Shown: positions 53,135-61,847 of the stretch, piece after piece | How the letters are laid out: every line of letters begins with the position of its first letter | How positions within the stretch are numbered: the stretch's first letter is position 1 | Assembly: GCF_037201965.1 (NCBI RefSeq) | Contig: NZ_CP147518.1 | Coordinates: 3,217,001-3,281,000 of the forward strand | Direction: 5' to 3' | Length of the DNA stretch: 64,000 nt | Source: Spirosoma sp. SC4-14 | Lineage (GTDB): Bacteria; Bacteroidota; Bacteroidia; Cytophagales; Spirosomataceae | Program-made: the position numbers and the translations under genes | The notes under the pieces: generated by a model | What the model was told of the DNA's origin: nothing | Database searches by the model: none | What the model saw: only the letters and a program-made list of their open reading frames with translations

Positions 53135-54226
53135 ATGCTATCGACCGATTTATTTCGGGTGCCCTGTCCAACCTGCGGATCACAAATGCGGTTTTCTCCC
53201 GAAAAACAGCAACTGAGTTGTGATCATTGTGGTAATACGCAAGCCATTCCGTTTACAAAAAATAAGCTGGAAGAACGGCCCCTACATGGCTATCAGGTCG
53301 AAAATCAACAGCTTCCTAATGCGCCAATGGAAGAAAAACGTGTGTTTGAGTGCCCTAATTGCGGTGCCCGAACAACCGTAAATGCCGATCTGCCTACGAT
53401 TACCTGCGCTTTTTGTGGCACAAAGAATGTTAACCCGGAAGCCAAAAATACTCGTTTGATTGAACCTGCCGGTGTGTTACCCTTTCGAATTTCGCGCGAG
53501 CAGGCAATCGAACGATTCAAAAGTTGGGTTGGCGACGATTTGCTGGCACCGTCCGATTTGAAAGCCGGAGCCCGACCCGATAACTTTCGGGGTATTTATA
53601 TTCCCTTCTGGACGTTTGACGCACAGGCTTATTCGAATTGGCAGGGCGAGGCTGGCTTTTACTACAACGTGACTATTCAGGTCCCCGACGGTAAAGGAGG
53701 AACAATGAACCAGCAGGAACAGCGTGTTCGGTGGGAGCCCAGAAGCGGCTCGCATAGTAGCTTTTACGACGATATTTTAATTATGGCGTCGAAACAACTG
53801 GCAGGGCAGGAGGGGACTGTAGCTGAAGCCAGTAGTTATAACCTGACCGATGTTGTCGATTATGACCCGCGCTTTCTGTTAGGCTGGGATGCTGAAGTGT
53901 ACAGCATCGATTTGTCCGATAGTGCCCGCCGGGCCGAATCCACCATTCGTGCCCGCGAAGAGAATGCCTGTGCGTCGGAACTGGGTGGAAATGTACAGCG
54001 TGGCCTTCGGGTTTCAACGCAATTGAGCAATCAGACGTTCAAGCATATTCTGCTCCCCCTGTGGATTTGCGCTTATGTGTACAATGGGAAAGCTTACCAG
54101 TTTCTGGTTAATGGACAAACCGGACGAATTGCGGGCGAACGGCCAAAATCGGCCTGGAAAATTGCCCTGCTTGTGATTGGTTTTATATTACTGGTTCTGT
54201 TTTTCTACGCAATAAGTAAAAAGTAA
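53135..54226 (+). CDS. Zinc-ribbon protein with C-terminal membrane anchor (YdjG-like)
   Basis: A 363-residue protein with two N-terminal zinc ribbons: CPTCG...CDHCG and CPNCG...CAFCG, each with CxxC pairs. The middle part has GIYIPFWTFDAQAYSNWQGEAGFYY and LPLWICAYVYNGKAYQFLVNGQTG motifs of YdjG-like proteins. One membrane helix lies at the C-terminus (IALLVIGFILLVLFFYAIS). Function unknown; the conserved link to SPFH/YdjI proteins suggests one complex at the membrane. Confidence 0.85.
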   Translation: MLSTDLFRVPCPTCGSQMRFSPEKQQLSCDHCGNTQAIPFTKNKLEERPLHGYQVENQQLPNAPMEEKRVFECPNCGARTTVNADLPTITCAFCGTKNVNPEAKNTRLIEPAGVLPFRISREQAIERFKSWVGDDLLAPSDLKAGARPDNFRGIYIPFWTFDAQAYSNWQGEAGFYYNVTIQVPDGKGGTMNQQEQRVRWEPRSGSHSSFYDDILIMASKQLAGQEGTVAEASSYNLTDVVDYDPRFLLGWDAEVYSIDLSDSARRAESTIRAREENACASELGGNVQRGLRVSTQLSNQTFKHILLPLWICAYVYNGKAYQFLVNGQTGRIAGERPKSAWKIALLVIGFILLVLFFYAISKK

Positions 54227-54315
54227 ATCCGGCATTGGTGTCAATCGCTATTGAGCAATGGGCCATATTTTCCATAATTGTTAATCAATGCCTAATTTTT
54301 AATCGCTGATTTTAG

Positions 54316-55305
54316 TTGCTGAAAGCCACAAACCTAACTAAACTATACGGTTCGCAGACGGCCGTTCATCGTGTTTCGCTGCAACTGCCTCCCGGACGTA
54401 TTATGGCGCTGGTTGGAGCCAGCGGATCGGGTAAAAGTACGCTGCTGAGTATGCTGGCTGGCTTGACTGACGCCAATGAGGGAGAAATAAGGCTCCACGA
54501 TGAACGGATTGCTGGTCCATCGGAAGTGCTTATTCCAGGGCACGACGACATCCGATTGGTTCATCAGGAATATCAGCTAATGCCTAATGTATCTGTTCGG
54601 GAGAACATTGCCTATGCGCTTCGGTTTTTTGAGAAAACCTATCGCGAATTTCGGGTAAACGAGCTCCTTACTCTGTGCCGTTTAACCGAGGTGCAGGACC
54701 GACTCCCACGTCAGGTGTCGGGTGGCGAAAAACAGCGAACCGCTATTGCGCGCGCTATTGCCGATAAGCCAGCTATTTTGCTACTCGATGAGCCCTTTAG
54801 TCATCTGGATTTACCAAACCGGCTGATGGTTCGCGATCTTTTGTTCGATCTGGTTCGTCAGGAACGTACAGCCTGCCTGTTTGTAACCCACGATGCCACG
54901 GATGCCTTATCCATTGCCAATACACTCGGTATTCTTCGCGATGGACGGCTGATTCAACTGGGCGACCCTAAACAAGTGTATCGGTATCCTGCAACAGCGT
55001 ATGCTGCCCGAATGACTGGTCTCGTCAATATATTTAAAGCCAAACACCTGCCTGTCGTAGGCTTACCCGAGACCGACAATCCCGAACGGCTGATCTGTCT
55101 GCGTCCCGAGCAGATAAGGCTGAATGAAACAGGGGCTCCCGGAAAAATCAGGGCGCTTTTTTTTAAGGGAAGCCACGTTGAGGTTGAAGTCGAAATGTCA
55201 CGCTATGTTTGTTTGCGAATGCTATCTGTTCAGGATAATTTACAAATTGGCCAACAGGTAACAATTGTTATCGCCGATCAGGCTTTGCATTCGCTTCAGC
55301 ACTAA
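54316..55305 (+). CDS. ABC transporter ATP-binding protein, orphan, with TOBE-like C-terminus
   Basis: A 329-residue ATPase like PotA/FbpC/CysA of importers: Walker A GASGSGKST, signature VSGGEKQR, Walker B ILLLDEPFSHLD, H-loop VTHDATDAL. The C-terminal 80 residues form a TOBE/regulatory domain (ICLRPEQIRL). It starts with TTG, since the family N-terminus LKATNLTKLYG begins there. No permease or binding-protein gene is nearby, so it may work with distant components. It is followed by a small acidic gene. Confidence 0.88.
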   Translation: MLKATNLTKLYGSQTAVHRVSLQLPPGRIMALVGASGSGKSTLLSMLAGLTDANEGEIRLHDERIAGPSEVLIPGHDDIRLVHQEYQLMPNVSVRENIAYALRFFEKTYREFRVNELLTLCRLTEVQDRLPRQVSGGEKQRTAIARAIADKPAILLLDEPFSHLDLPNRLMVRDLLFDLVRQERTACLFVTHDATDALSIANTLGILRDGRLIQLGDPKQVYRYPATAYAARMTGLVNIFKAKHLPVVGLPETDNPERLICLRPEQIRLNETGAPGKIRALFFKGSHVEVEVEMSRYVCLRMLSVQDNLQIGQQVTIVIADQALHSLQH

Positions 55306-55356
55306 CTTTTCCTGTCTCGTTTTGTTGTAAAGAGATAAACAAACAGACAATGCGTT

Positions 55357-55545
55357 ATGAAAAAGGACGAATCAGTTCAGCGCGAGAAAGACTGGGATAC
55401 CGACTCCGCCTTTAGCAAAAGCGAACACTTTTTAGTCGATGAAGAAACCGATGATGTCGACGCATCGGGAGTCGATGATACATCGACCGGAATGGGCAAA
55501 GACGATTATCTGGGAAAAACGAATGTGAAAAAGAAGGATGACTAG
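55357..55545 (+). CDS. Small acidic hypothetical protein
   Basis: A 62-residue, highly charged and probably disordered protein rich in Asp, Ser and Lys (for example DEETDDVDASGVDDTSTG). It starts 51 bases after the ABC gene stop. No motif, signal or membrane segment. The ATG and its position before a convergent terminator are the main support. Confidence 0.55.
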   Translation: MKKDESVQREKDWDTDSAFSKSEHFLVDEETDDVDASGVDDTSTGMGKDDYLGKTNVKKKDD

Positions 55546-55549
55546 TAAC

Positions 55550-55608
55550 TTGTCATTAGTCATTTGTCAGTAGCAGATTGGTGTCCAATGGCAAATGACT
55601 AATGACAA
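55550..55608. terminator. Stem-loop between convergent genes
   Basis: Arms ttgtcattagtcatttg and its exact complement (17 bases) lie 25 bases apart. Similar gtcatt-rich words occur in the gaps near 39.05 kb and, more loosely, 34.82 kb. Confidence 0.65.
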
Positions 55609-55613
55609 TTCAC

Positions 55614-56576
55614 TTATAACATCCGTTTGATCAACTGCTCAACTGATATTCCTTCAGCCTCTGCTTTGAAATTCCGGACAACGCGGTGGCGGAGAATTGG
55701 TAAGGCAACCGCTCGAACATCTTCAATATCGGGTGAGTATTTACCAGTCAGCAGGGCATTACACTTCGAGGCCAGAATCAGTGCCTGCGATGCGCGTGGA
55801 CCGGCTCCCCATTCTAAATACTGATTGGCATCCGACGAGGCCAGTTCCGTATTGGGGCGGGTTTTATGAACGAGCTTAACGGCATATTCGACTACATTGT
55901 CGACCACCGGTACCCGACGAACCAGGTGCTGGAACTCTCTGATTTCTTCGCCCGTAATGACCCGTTGTACGTCGTAGCGATTGTCGGTCGTTGTGCTTTT
56001 TACAATATCAAGCTCCGACTGATACGAAGGATAATCCAGATAGATGTTAAACATGAAACGGTCGAGCTGGGCTTCGGGTAGCGGGTAGGTGCCTTCCTGC
56101 TCGATTGGGTTCTGGGTAGCCAGTACAAAAAACGGGCGACCCAGGTTATATTTTTGGCCAGCAATCGTAACCGCATATTCCTGCATGGCTTCGAGCAGAG
56201 CCGACTGTGTTTTAGGAGGAGTGCGGTTGATTTCGTCGGCTAGAATAATGTTGGCAAAAACGGGCCCTTTAATAAACTTAAAGTTGCGCTCCTGATCGAG
56301 CGTTTCGGAGCCCAGAATGTCAGACGGCATCAGGTCGGGGGTAAACTGAATGCGGTTAAAATCGAGGTCGAGCGCACCGGCAATTGTCTGAATCAACAGC
56401 GTTTTGGCCAGTCCCGGAACCCCTACCAACAGGCAATGACCCTGACAGAAAATAGCCGTTAACAGCAGCCGAACGGTTTCATCCTGACCGATTACAACCT
56501 TTGAAATTTCACTTTTAAGTTTCTGATAAGAAGCAGTAAGGGCTTCTGCAGCCGCAACATCCGATGAGTAAGGCAC
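55614..56576 (-). CDS. MoxR-family AAA+ ATPase
   Basis: Chaperone-like AAA+ ATPase, 320 residues. Walker A GVPGLAKT, Walker B ADEINR with the MoxR sequence PPKTQSALLEAMQEYAVTI, sensor 1 LATQNPIEQEGTYPLPEAQLDRF and arginine-finger region are clear; a lid domain follows. MoxR ATPases usually work with a VWA protein in stress or assembly of protein complexes; none is encoded beside it in this window. It lies next to two parvulin-type chaperones, consistent with envelope folding. Confidence 0.95.
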   Translation of the reverse strand: MPYSSDVAAAEALTASYQKLKSEISKVVIGQDETVRLLLTAIFCQGHCLLVGVPGLAKTLLIQTIAGALDLDFNRIQFTPDLMPSDILGSETLDQERNFKFIKGPVFANIILADEINRTPPKTQSALLEAMQEYAVTIAGQKYNLGRPFFVLATQNPIEQEGTYPLPEAQLDRFMFNIYLDYPSYQSELDIVKSTTTDNRYDVQRVITGEEIREFQHLVRRVPVVDNVVEYAVKLVHKTRPNTELASSDANQYLEWGAGPRASQALILASKCNALLTGKYSPDIEDVRAVALPILRHRVVRNFKAEAEGISVEQLIKRML

Positions 56577-56687
56577 AATAATAAAGTTAAAGAGTTTAAA
56601 GTTTTCACCGGACCGCCAGGGCGGTTTTCAGTGTATTTGTCCGTAAGAACGCAAATTAACTGAAATCAGAAAACTTACTACTGAAAA

Positions 56688-58070
56688 CTATTCTCCGTCA
56701 CCCTGGCTGAGTGCTGCCGCACTTTTTTGGGTCGTTCCGAAGATACGACACCCATGAAATTCAGGATCGACAGTGATGTATACATCGGATACCGATTTGC
56801 GGAACCATTCATCAATGGCGTGGTTCTTTTTATTGGCTAGCACGATATTTTGTAACTTTTCAAAGTCGAGTTTAAAATCAGCGGTATGAGGGGGAACTTT
56901 ACTCTTGAAATACAGAATGCGTACCGCACTTTTACCATCTTCCGTACGATACGGTAAGGGTTTTGACACAGACCCAACTTTCATTGTATCGAGCATAGTA
57001 AACAGCGCATATTCCATTGTACCGTCCATTGCCAGTTTGCTGGTTCCCGTTTGCGGATCGCGGAGCAGACCACCTGCATCGGCTGTTGATTTGTCTTCCG
57101 AAAAATCATGAGCGGCTTTATCGAATTTAATAGAATCTGCCACGATCAATGTACGAAGGCTATCCAGAAAATGGGTCGGTTCACTTAAATCAAGCCGATT
57201 ATAGTCGGGCCGAAGCAGAATATGACGAGCGTGGTATTCGGCTCCGCGTGTTTCGATGAGTTGAATCAGGTGAAGGCCAAATTCAGATTCAACAACGTCG
57301 GAGAGTTCGTTTGGTTTTAGTTTCAGAGCTGCCCCTTCGAAAGGGGCCACCATCATCCCCCGTTTGGCAAAGCCCAGATCACCATTGTTCTGAGCAGAAC
57401 TCACATCTTCGGAGTACTCTTTGGCCAGTTTACCGAAATCTTCGCCATTTTCAACCCGTTTTTTGATGTCGAGAAGACGTTGCCGAAGGGCATCTTTTTG
57501 CTCCTTAGTAGCCTTGGCAAAGCGCACAATCTGCCCAATTTCTACATCGGCAGGCATGTATGGCAGGCTATCTTTGGGGATGGCATCGAAGAACTTACGT
57601 ACTTCACGAGGAGTGATTTTTACATTGCTCGTGATGTTCTGCTGCATCTTCTGCACAATCTTCTGGTCTTTTACCTGCTGGCGCAACTCGCTTTTGAGCA
57701 TTTCGAGGCTTTTTCCGTAAGCTTCAATGATGTTCTTCTCCGAGCCAAACTGCTGGGCCATATACTGCATTCGCTGGTCTAACTCACTGTCAACAATCTT
57801 ATCGTCGACCACTACCGAATCAATCTCAGCTTTTGCCAGCATCATCTTATTGATAACGAGACTTTCCAGAAGCTGGCATTTTTGGGGAGGAGTCTGATTC
57901 TGGCTAACATACGATTGATAGGCTTCTTCCAGATCGGACCGGAGCACATAGTAATTATCAACTTTTGCGATGATCTTATTGAGGCTAATGCCCTGTCCCT
58001 GGCCAAAGGCAGGAGATACCAGGAACCAACCCATCAAGACAACGAAAATATGGCTGATTGATTTTTTCAT
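56688..58070 (-). CDS. Periplasmic peptidyl-prolyl isomerase (SurA-like parvulin)
   Basis: A 460-residue exported chaperone. After a signal peptide ending AFGQGQ, a SurA-type N-terminal helical domain (IAKVDNYYVLRSDLEEAYQSYV, LLESLVINKMMLAKAEID) is followed by two parvulin domains, the first near 170-275 (YSEDVSSAQNNGDLGFAKRGMM, ESEFGLHLIQLIETRG) and the second near 283-390 (HARHILLRPD, DAGGLLRDPQTG). It probably assists outer-membrane protein folding. Together with the next gene and MoxR it forms a folding-factor cluster. Confidence 0.94.
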   Translation of the reverse strand: MKKSISHIFVVLMGWFLVSPAFGQGQGISLNKIIAKVDNYYVLRSDLEEAYQSYVSQNQTPPQKCQLLESLVINKMMLAKAEIDSVVVDDKIVDSELDQRMQYMAQQFGSEKNIIEAYGKSLEMLKSELRQQVKDQKIVQKMQQNITSNVKITPREVRKFFDAIPKDSLPYMPADVEIGQIVRFAKATKEQKDALRQRLLDIKKRVENGEDFGKLAKEYSEDVSSAQNNGDLGFAKRGMMVAPFEGAALKLKPNELSDVVESEFGLHLIQLIETRGAEYHARHILLRPDYNRLDLSEPTHFLDSLRTLIVADSIKFDKAAHDFSEDKSTADAGGLLRDPQTGTSKLAMDGTMEYALFTMLDTMKVGSVSKPLPYRTEDGKSAVRILYFKSKVPPHTADFKLDFEKLQNIVLANKKNHAIDEWFRKSVSDVYITVDPEFHGCRIFGTTQKSAAALSQGDGE

Positions 58071-58162
58071 GTTTTAAAGATACATACGGAACGCTAAAGG
58101 TTCTGATTTTTAAGGAAATTTAAGGCGTTTTAAGCGACGTTGGCTATTGGACATTAGATGGC

Positions 58163-60526
58163 CTACTTCGTCAGTTTCCGAATTTCATCGTCATTGACTT
58201 TGACCGGGTATTTCTGCCGAAGTTGTGCCAGCCACTGTTTTTCGAGTACTCCCTGATAGTCGTTAATAACCGAACCTCTGGCTTCGGCAAACGTTTTGGC
58301 GCGGGCGGGTTCAATTCGGCTAATGGATACCATCACCGATTTGCTATCCCGATTAAAGGTTGTCGTTCCTTCTTTCCATTCGCTGATACCGTCGAGAATG
58401 GCATTGTCACCTTCGGCAAAAATACCGTCCAGAACCGTAACAGCCGCTTCGGTGTCTGCCTGGCCATAAGAGTTGTTCAAGACTCGGGCAATGTCGGTTT
58501 TTGCGTTCGAAAAGTACTGGAAAGAAATCCGGCGCTGAACAGCAGGATCTTTGGGAGCATCGGTCGTACGCCGTGGTGGAACGCCCTGGTAGTCTTTTTC
58601 GGCAATCCGATTGAGAGTAATGCCATTCTTTAGCAGGTAATTAACAACAGCTCGGATGCGCCCTGCCGAAATGGAATCTCTCTCGGTGGCATCATGAGAG
58701 CCCGATACTTCAACCACATAAGCCGGATTGCTGGCCAATGTGGCAACTACCTCAAACAACCTTTCCCGAAGTTTGGGCGTTAACATGGTTTGATTCTGAT
58801 CAAATGATAAGTCTGGTGCCGACCGGCGTAACTGATAGGGCGGACGGCCTGCCAGCATTTCACGAGCCTGTTTCAACTGGTCTTCGTTTTGAGCAACAAC
58901 AATCGTTGCTACGGCTCGCTCCGGAAAGCGATACTGATCTTTATGTTGCTCAAAATACTGCCGTTGACCCGTGGAGTCGGTCATCGAACGTTCCCACACA
59001 TTTTCTTCCATTACCTGCGACAGCAAAACACCCTCTCTGATCTCGCTGAGCAAGGCCCGAAATTCGGGCGACTTTTTGTCCAGGTTATCTTCTTCGGTGC
59101 TGATGAGCTGATCGCCAATAAAGCGGTCGAATAGTCGGCGCATGGCTACTGCGGGCGACCCAACGATGGGCTGGGTAGGCTCAGCATCGGCCAGTGCCGG
59201 ATTTCGCTGTGGCTGTTGTTTTAGCCGTACATAGGCAAAAAACTGGTTAACACTAATGGGCTTTCCGCCAATCGTCGCAATTGTTTTATTGTCCAGATCT
59301 GCTTCCAGCGGTTCGCTGAAGCGCCATTTTCCTCTGAGAAGACTGCTATCGGCTTTGGCCAGAGCAGTGGCCACTACTGATTTATCTTCCTGAATCGGAT
59401 AGTCTTTCCGAAGCCGCTGAACGGTCGATTGGCGTAATACCTCAGCCCGAGTATCGGTCGTGACGCGCTGCCGGAGCGAAGGAGCCAGGTCGGCATATGG
59501 CTCAAGTCCTTTCCGTTCGATGAGTTTAATAATATGCCAGCCATAATTGGTTTGAACGGGTTTTGATAGTTCTCCGGGCTTTGTGAGTGCATAGGCGGCC
59601 TGTTCGAAAGCGGGAACCTGCCGATCTACGCCAAATAGAGGCAAAAGGCCACCATTGTTACGCGAGGTAACATCATCAGAAACTTCCTTGCAAACAGTTT
59701 CGAACAAATCACCCTTTTGTAGGCGAGCATAGGCGGCATCGATTCGATCTTTTGCTGCTTTCTGCCCCGTTTCGTCGGCACCAGGGCTTAGCCGAACCAA
59801 TAGGTGAGCGACACGGATCTTTCCACGCCCAGGCCGGCGGTCATTCACTTGTAAAAGATGATAGCCGAAACGGGTTCGAATAGGTTGCGAAATCTGCCCA
59901 ACGGGGGTAGCATAGGCGGCTGTTTCGAGGGGGTAGATCAGCGAAAAAGCAGTGATGTAGCCTAGATTGCCACCTTTGCTGGCGGTTTGTACATCCTGCG
60001 AATTGTCCTGGGCAAGTTTGGCAAAATCGGTGCCTGCCAAAGCCTGTTTTCGAATCGCCAGCGCTTTTTGATAGGCGGCCAGAGTATCGGCAGGCGCAGC
60101 ATCCTGAACAACCGATACCAGAATATGCGACACATTTATTTCTTCCTGCATGTGCTGATATGCTTCGGCGGCCATCGACTCAACCAGTACCTTATCGGTC
60201 AGATACGACTGTGCCAGTTGCTTTCGATAGGTGTTTATTTCCTCCCGAAAGGCTTCGGTGGTGTCGCGCCCCTCGGCTTCGGCATCCAGCACTTTAAGCT
60301 TTAAATTGGTATACAGGTCGAGATAATCTTTTACATCAGTATGCTGGGTAGAATCTGATGAGAACTGGTTTTTTGTAAACGACTGAAAAAAATCGTCAGT
60401 ACTGAAGGTTTTAGAACCCAGGGTCAGAATAACCGGTTGCGGGGGCGTTTGCTGAACTACGGGTGCGGATGTTTTGCAGGCCGTTACGGCAAGTGCCAGC
60501 AATATTCCGCCTGTGAGTTGGCGCAT
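58163..60526 (-). CDS. Peptidyl-prolyl isomerase lipoprotein with embedded OmpA-like domain
   Basis: A roughly 787-residue envelope chaperone. The start MRQLTGGILLALAVTAC is a lipoprotein signal (a longer frame begins at 60568, but the ATG at 60526 gives the cleaner signal). Two parvulin domains follow, with HILVSVVQ near 125 and VAHLLVRLSPG near 240. Between about 575 and 670 lies a segment resembling an OmpA/MotB C-terminal domain: PAYVVEVSGSHDATERDS, then GRIRAVVNYLLKNGITLNRI and a closing RRISFQYF. Such domains bind peptidoglycan. The rest is SurA/PpiD-like. This may anchor the chaperone to the cell wall. Confidence 0.88.
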   Translation of the reverse strand: MRQLTGGILLALAVTACKTSAPVVQQTPPQPVILTLGSKTFSTDDFFQSFTKNQFSSDSTQHTDVKDYLDLYTNLKLKVLDAEAEGRDTTEAFREEINTYRKQLAQSYLTDKVLVESMAAEAYQHMQEEINVSHILVSVVQDAAPADTLAAYQKALAIRKQALAGTDFAKLAQDNSQDVQTASKGGNLGYITAFSLIYPLETAAYATPVGQISQPIRTRFGYHLLQVNDRRPGRGKIRVAHLLVRLSPGADETGQKAAKDRIDAAYARLQKGDLFETVCKEVSDDVTSRNNGGLLPLFGVDRQVPAFEQAAYALTKPGELSKPVQTNYGWHIIKLIERKGLEPYADLAPSLRQRVTTDTRAEVLRQSTVQRLRKDYPIQEDKSVVATALAKADSSLLRGKWRFSEPLEADLDNKTIATIGGKPISVNQFFAYVRLKQQPQRNPALADAEPTQPIVGSPAVAMRRLFDRFIGDQLISTEEDNLDKKSPEFRALLSEIREGVLLSQVMEENVWERSMTDSTGQRQYFEQHKDQYRFPERAVATIVVAQNEDQLKQAREMLAGRPPYQLRRSAPDLSFDQNQTMLTPKLRERLFEVVATLASNPAYVVEVSGSHDATERDSISAGRIRAVVNYLLKNGITLNRIAEKDYQGVPPRRTTDAPKDPAVQRRISFQYFSNAKTDIARVLNNSYGQADTEAAVTVLDGIFAEGDNAILDGISEWKEGTTTFNRDSKSVMVSISRIEPARAKTFAEARGSVINDYQGVLEKQWLAQLRQKYPVKVNDDEIRKLTK

Positions 60527-60756
60527 AGCGTCGGAGAAGAAAATGGATTTATTCGGTTTATTAATCACTCAGATATTGGTAGATGAGATAAGCAGATAAC
60601 AGTTAAGTAGCGTTGTTTCCCTGTTTAACTTATAACGCCCTCATGAATCAATAGATAGTTTTTTGGGTAGGTAGCGAATGCAACACCTTGTATACGATAA
60701 AACGAAGTTAAGGACAAAAACATTCGATCTATGAAAACAACGATCGAAGATAATGC

Positions 60757-61470
60757 TTATTGGCGAACTGGCCGGATTTTCATAGCCTTAAGTACAACAT
60801 CATAATCAAGTCGGTATTCGAACGAATCGCGCATATTTCGTCCTGAAAATACGGCTGGCACATGCACCAATCGTTGCTTTCTTTTGCGTAATTCAGCTTC
60901 ATTGAGTTCAATACTGCTTTGGCCAAGTAGGTCGTCGTCGTCGAGGTGGTCAATGAGTTGTAAGCCAATACCCGATGCTGCCAAACCGGCTGCTACATAT
61001 TTTAAGGGTGTTAATACTTCCGTTGCCGTTACAACCAAAGCTGCTGGGCCAGAGACAATGTTATGAATGCGACGTACTTTATCCAGCATTTGTTTGGCTC
61101 GGTTATAGTCGTCTACTTCAATCAACACCAGCGAAGCCACAATTCGACCATTTCGCGGGAGTTCCAGATGGATGGGCTGAGCTTTGATTGAAGACGCTTT
61201 TTGCAGATCAAGCTGCTCGCCTTTCTGGATAGATACAACGCCCCAGCCGCCATTCACAACCGATATTGCTTTGTTACTGGCATCGTAGCTGGTCAGCGAA
61301 TAGGCCATCATCACCTCGTCGTGTCGACTTAGTGTTTCTTCCAGATCGACGGCTTTTAAGGAGCGTGGAGCTAACTCAGCCAGAATTGACGGCTGCGGAG
61401 AACAACTCACTATCTGGACCAGGATTATACTGATTAGGCTGATTTTCAGGATTTTGTTGAACTCAGTCAT
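60757..61470 (-). CDS. Lipoprotein of unknown function
   Basis: A 237-residue lipoprotein with the signal NKILKISLISIILVQIVSC. No named domain is recognised. The mature protein has a helical part (YNRAKQMLDKVRRIHNIVSGPAALVV), an acidic DDDDLLGQSSIEL stretch that looks like a C2-domain loop, and a basic C-terminus (RKRKQRLV). The frame starts with GTG at 61476; the ATG two codons on is chosen. It lies downstream of a small unknown gene on the same strand. Confidence 0.7.
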   Translation of the reverse strand: MTEFNKILKISLISIILVQIVSCSPQPSILAELAPRSLKAVDLEETLSRHDEVMMAYSLTSYDASNKAISVVNGGWGVVSIQKGEQLDLQKASSIKAQPIHLELPRNGRIVASLVLIEVDDYNRAKQMLDKVRRIHNIVSGPAALVVTATEVLTPLKYVAAGLAASGIGLQLIDHLDDDDLLGQSSIELNEAELRKRKQRLVHVPAVFSGRNMRDSFEYRLDYDVVLKAMKIRPVRQ

Positions 61471-61502
61471 AAACACACCACTACGTATGAATAGTTGTAT
61501 AA

Positions 61503-61841
61503 TCAGCTCGGAACTTCTTCAATAACTGACTCGCCCGACGATTGGTCGCCACTGGTCCATTGCCAGCGCTCATGCAGCCGGATTCGGCCATCGGGCAATT
61601 GTTCTGGAATCGATTTACATCGGCCAGTCATTAGTTCGTGCTGGGCGTTGATGTGTTCGTACCGCATCTCCAGACTCTGATCGTCCTGTACTGTGGCAAT
61701 CAAAAATCCTTTAATGATGGCCCCGCCACTATAGTCAGCCCAGACAATACGGTCTTGCTGATGATAATAAAATAGGGTTTCACCACTCACTTCGCCATTG
61801 TCGGTATTGGCAACAGATCGGAAAATTTTGTTATCGTACAT
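61503..61841 (-). CDS. Small hypothetical protein
   Basis: A 112-residue soluble protein starting 6 bases after the agmatine deiminase stop. It is probably all-beta: TLFYYHQQDRIVWADYSGG, IIKGFLIATV, LEMRYEHINAQ, IRLHERWQW. Similar genes are sometimes annotated as N-acetylglutamate synthase-like, which the sequence does not support. Function unknown; tight spacing suggests co-expression with the deiminase. Confidence 0.7.
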   Translation of the reverse strand: MYDNKIFRSVANTDNGEVSGETLFYYHQQDRIVWADYSGGAIIKGFLIATVQDDQSLEMRYEHINAQHELMTGRCKSIPEQLPDGRIRLHERWQWTSGDQSSGESVIEEVPS

Positions 61842-61847
61842 GCTGGT

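Noticed and set aside
61503..61841. N-acetylglutamate synthase activity for the small protein
   Set aside because: At 112 residues with no acetyltransferase motif it cannot be a real synthase; such labels are inherited annotation.
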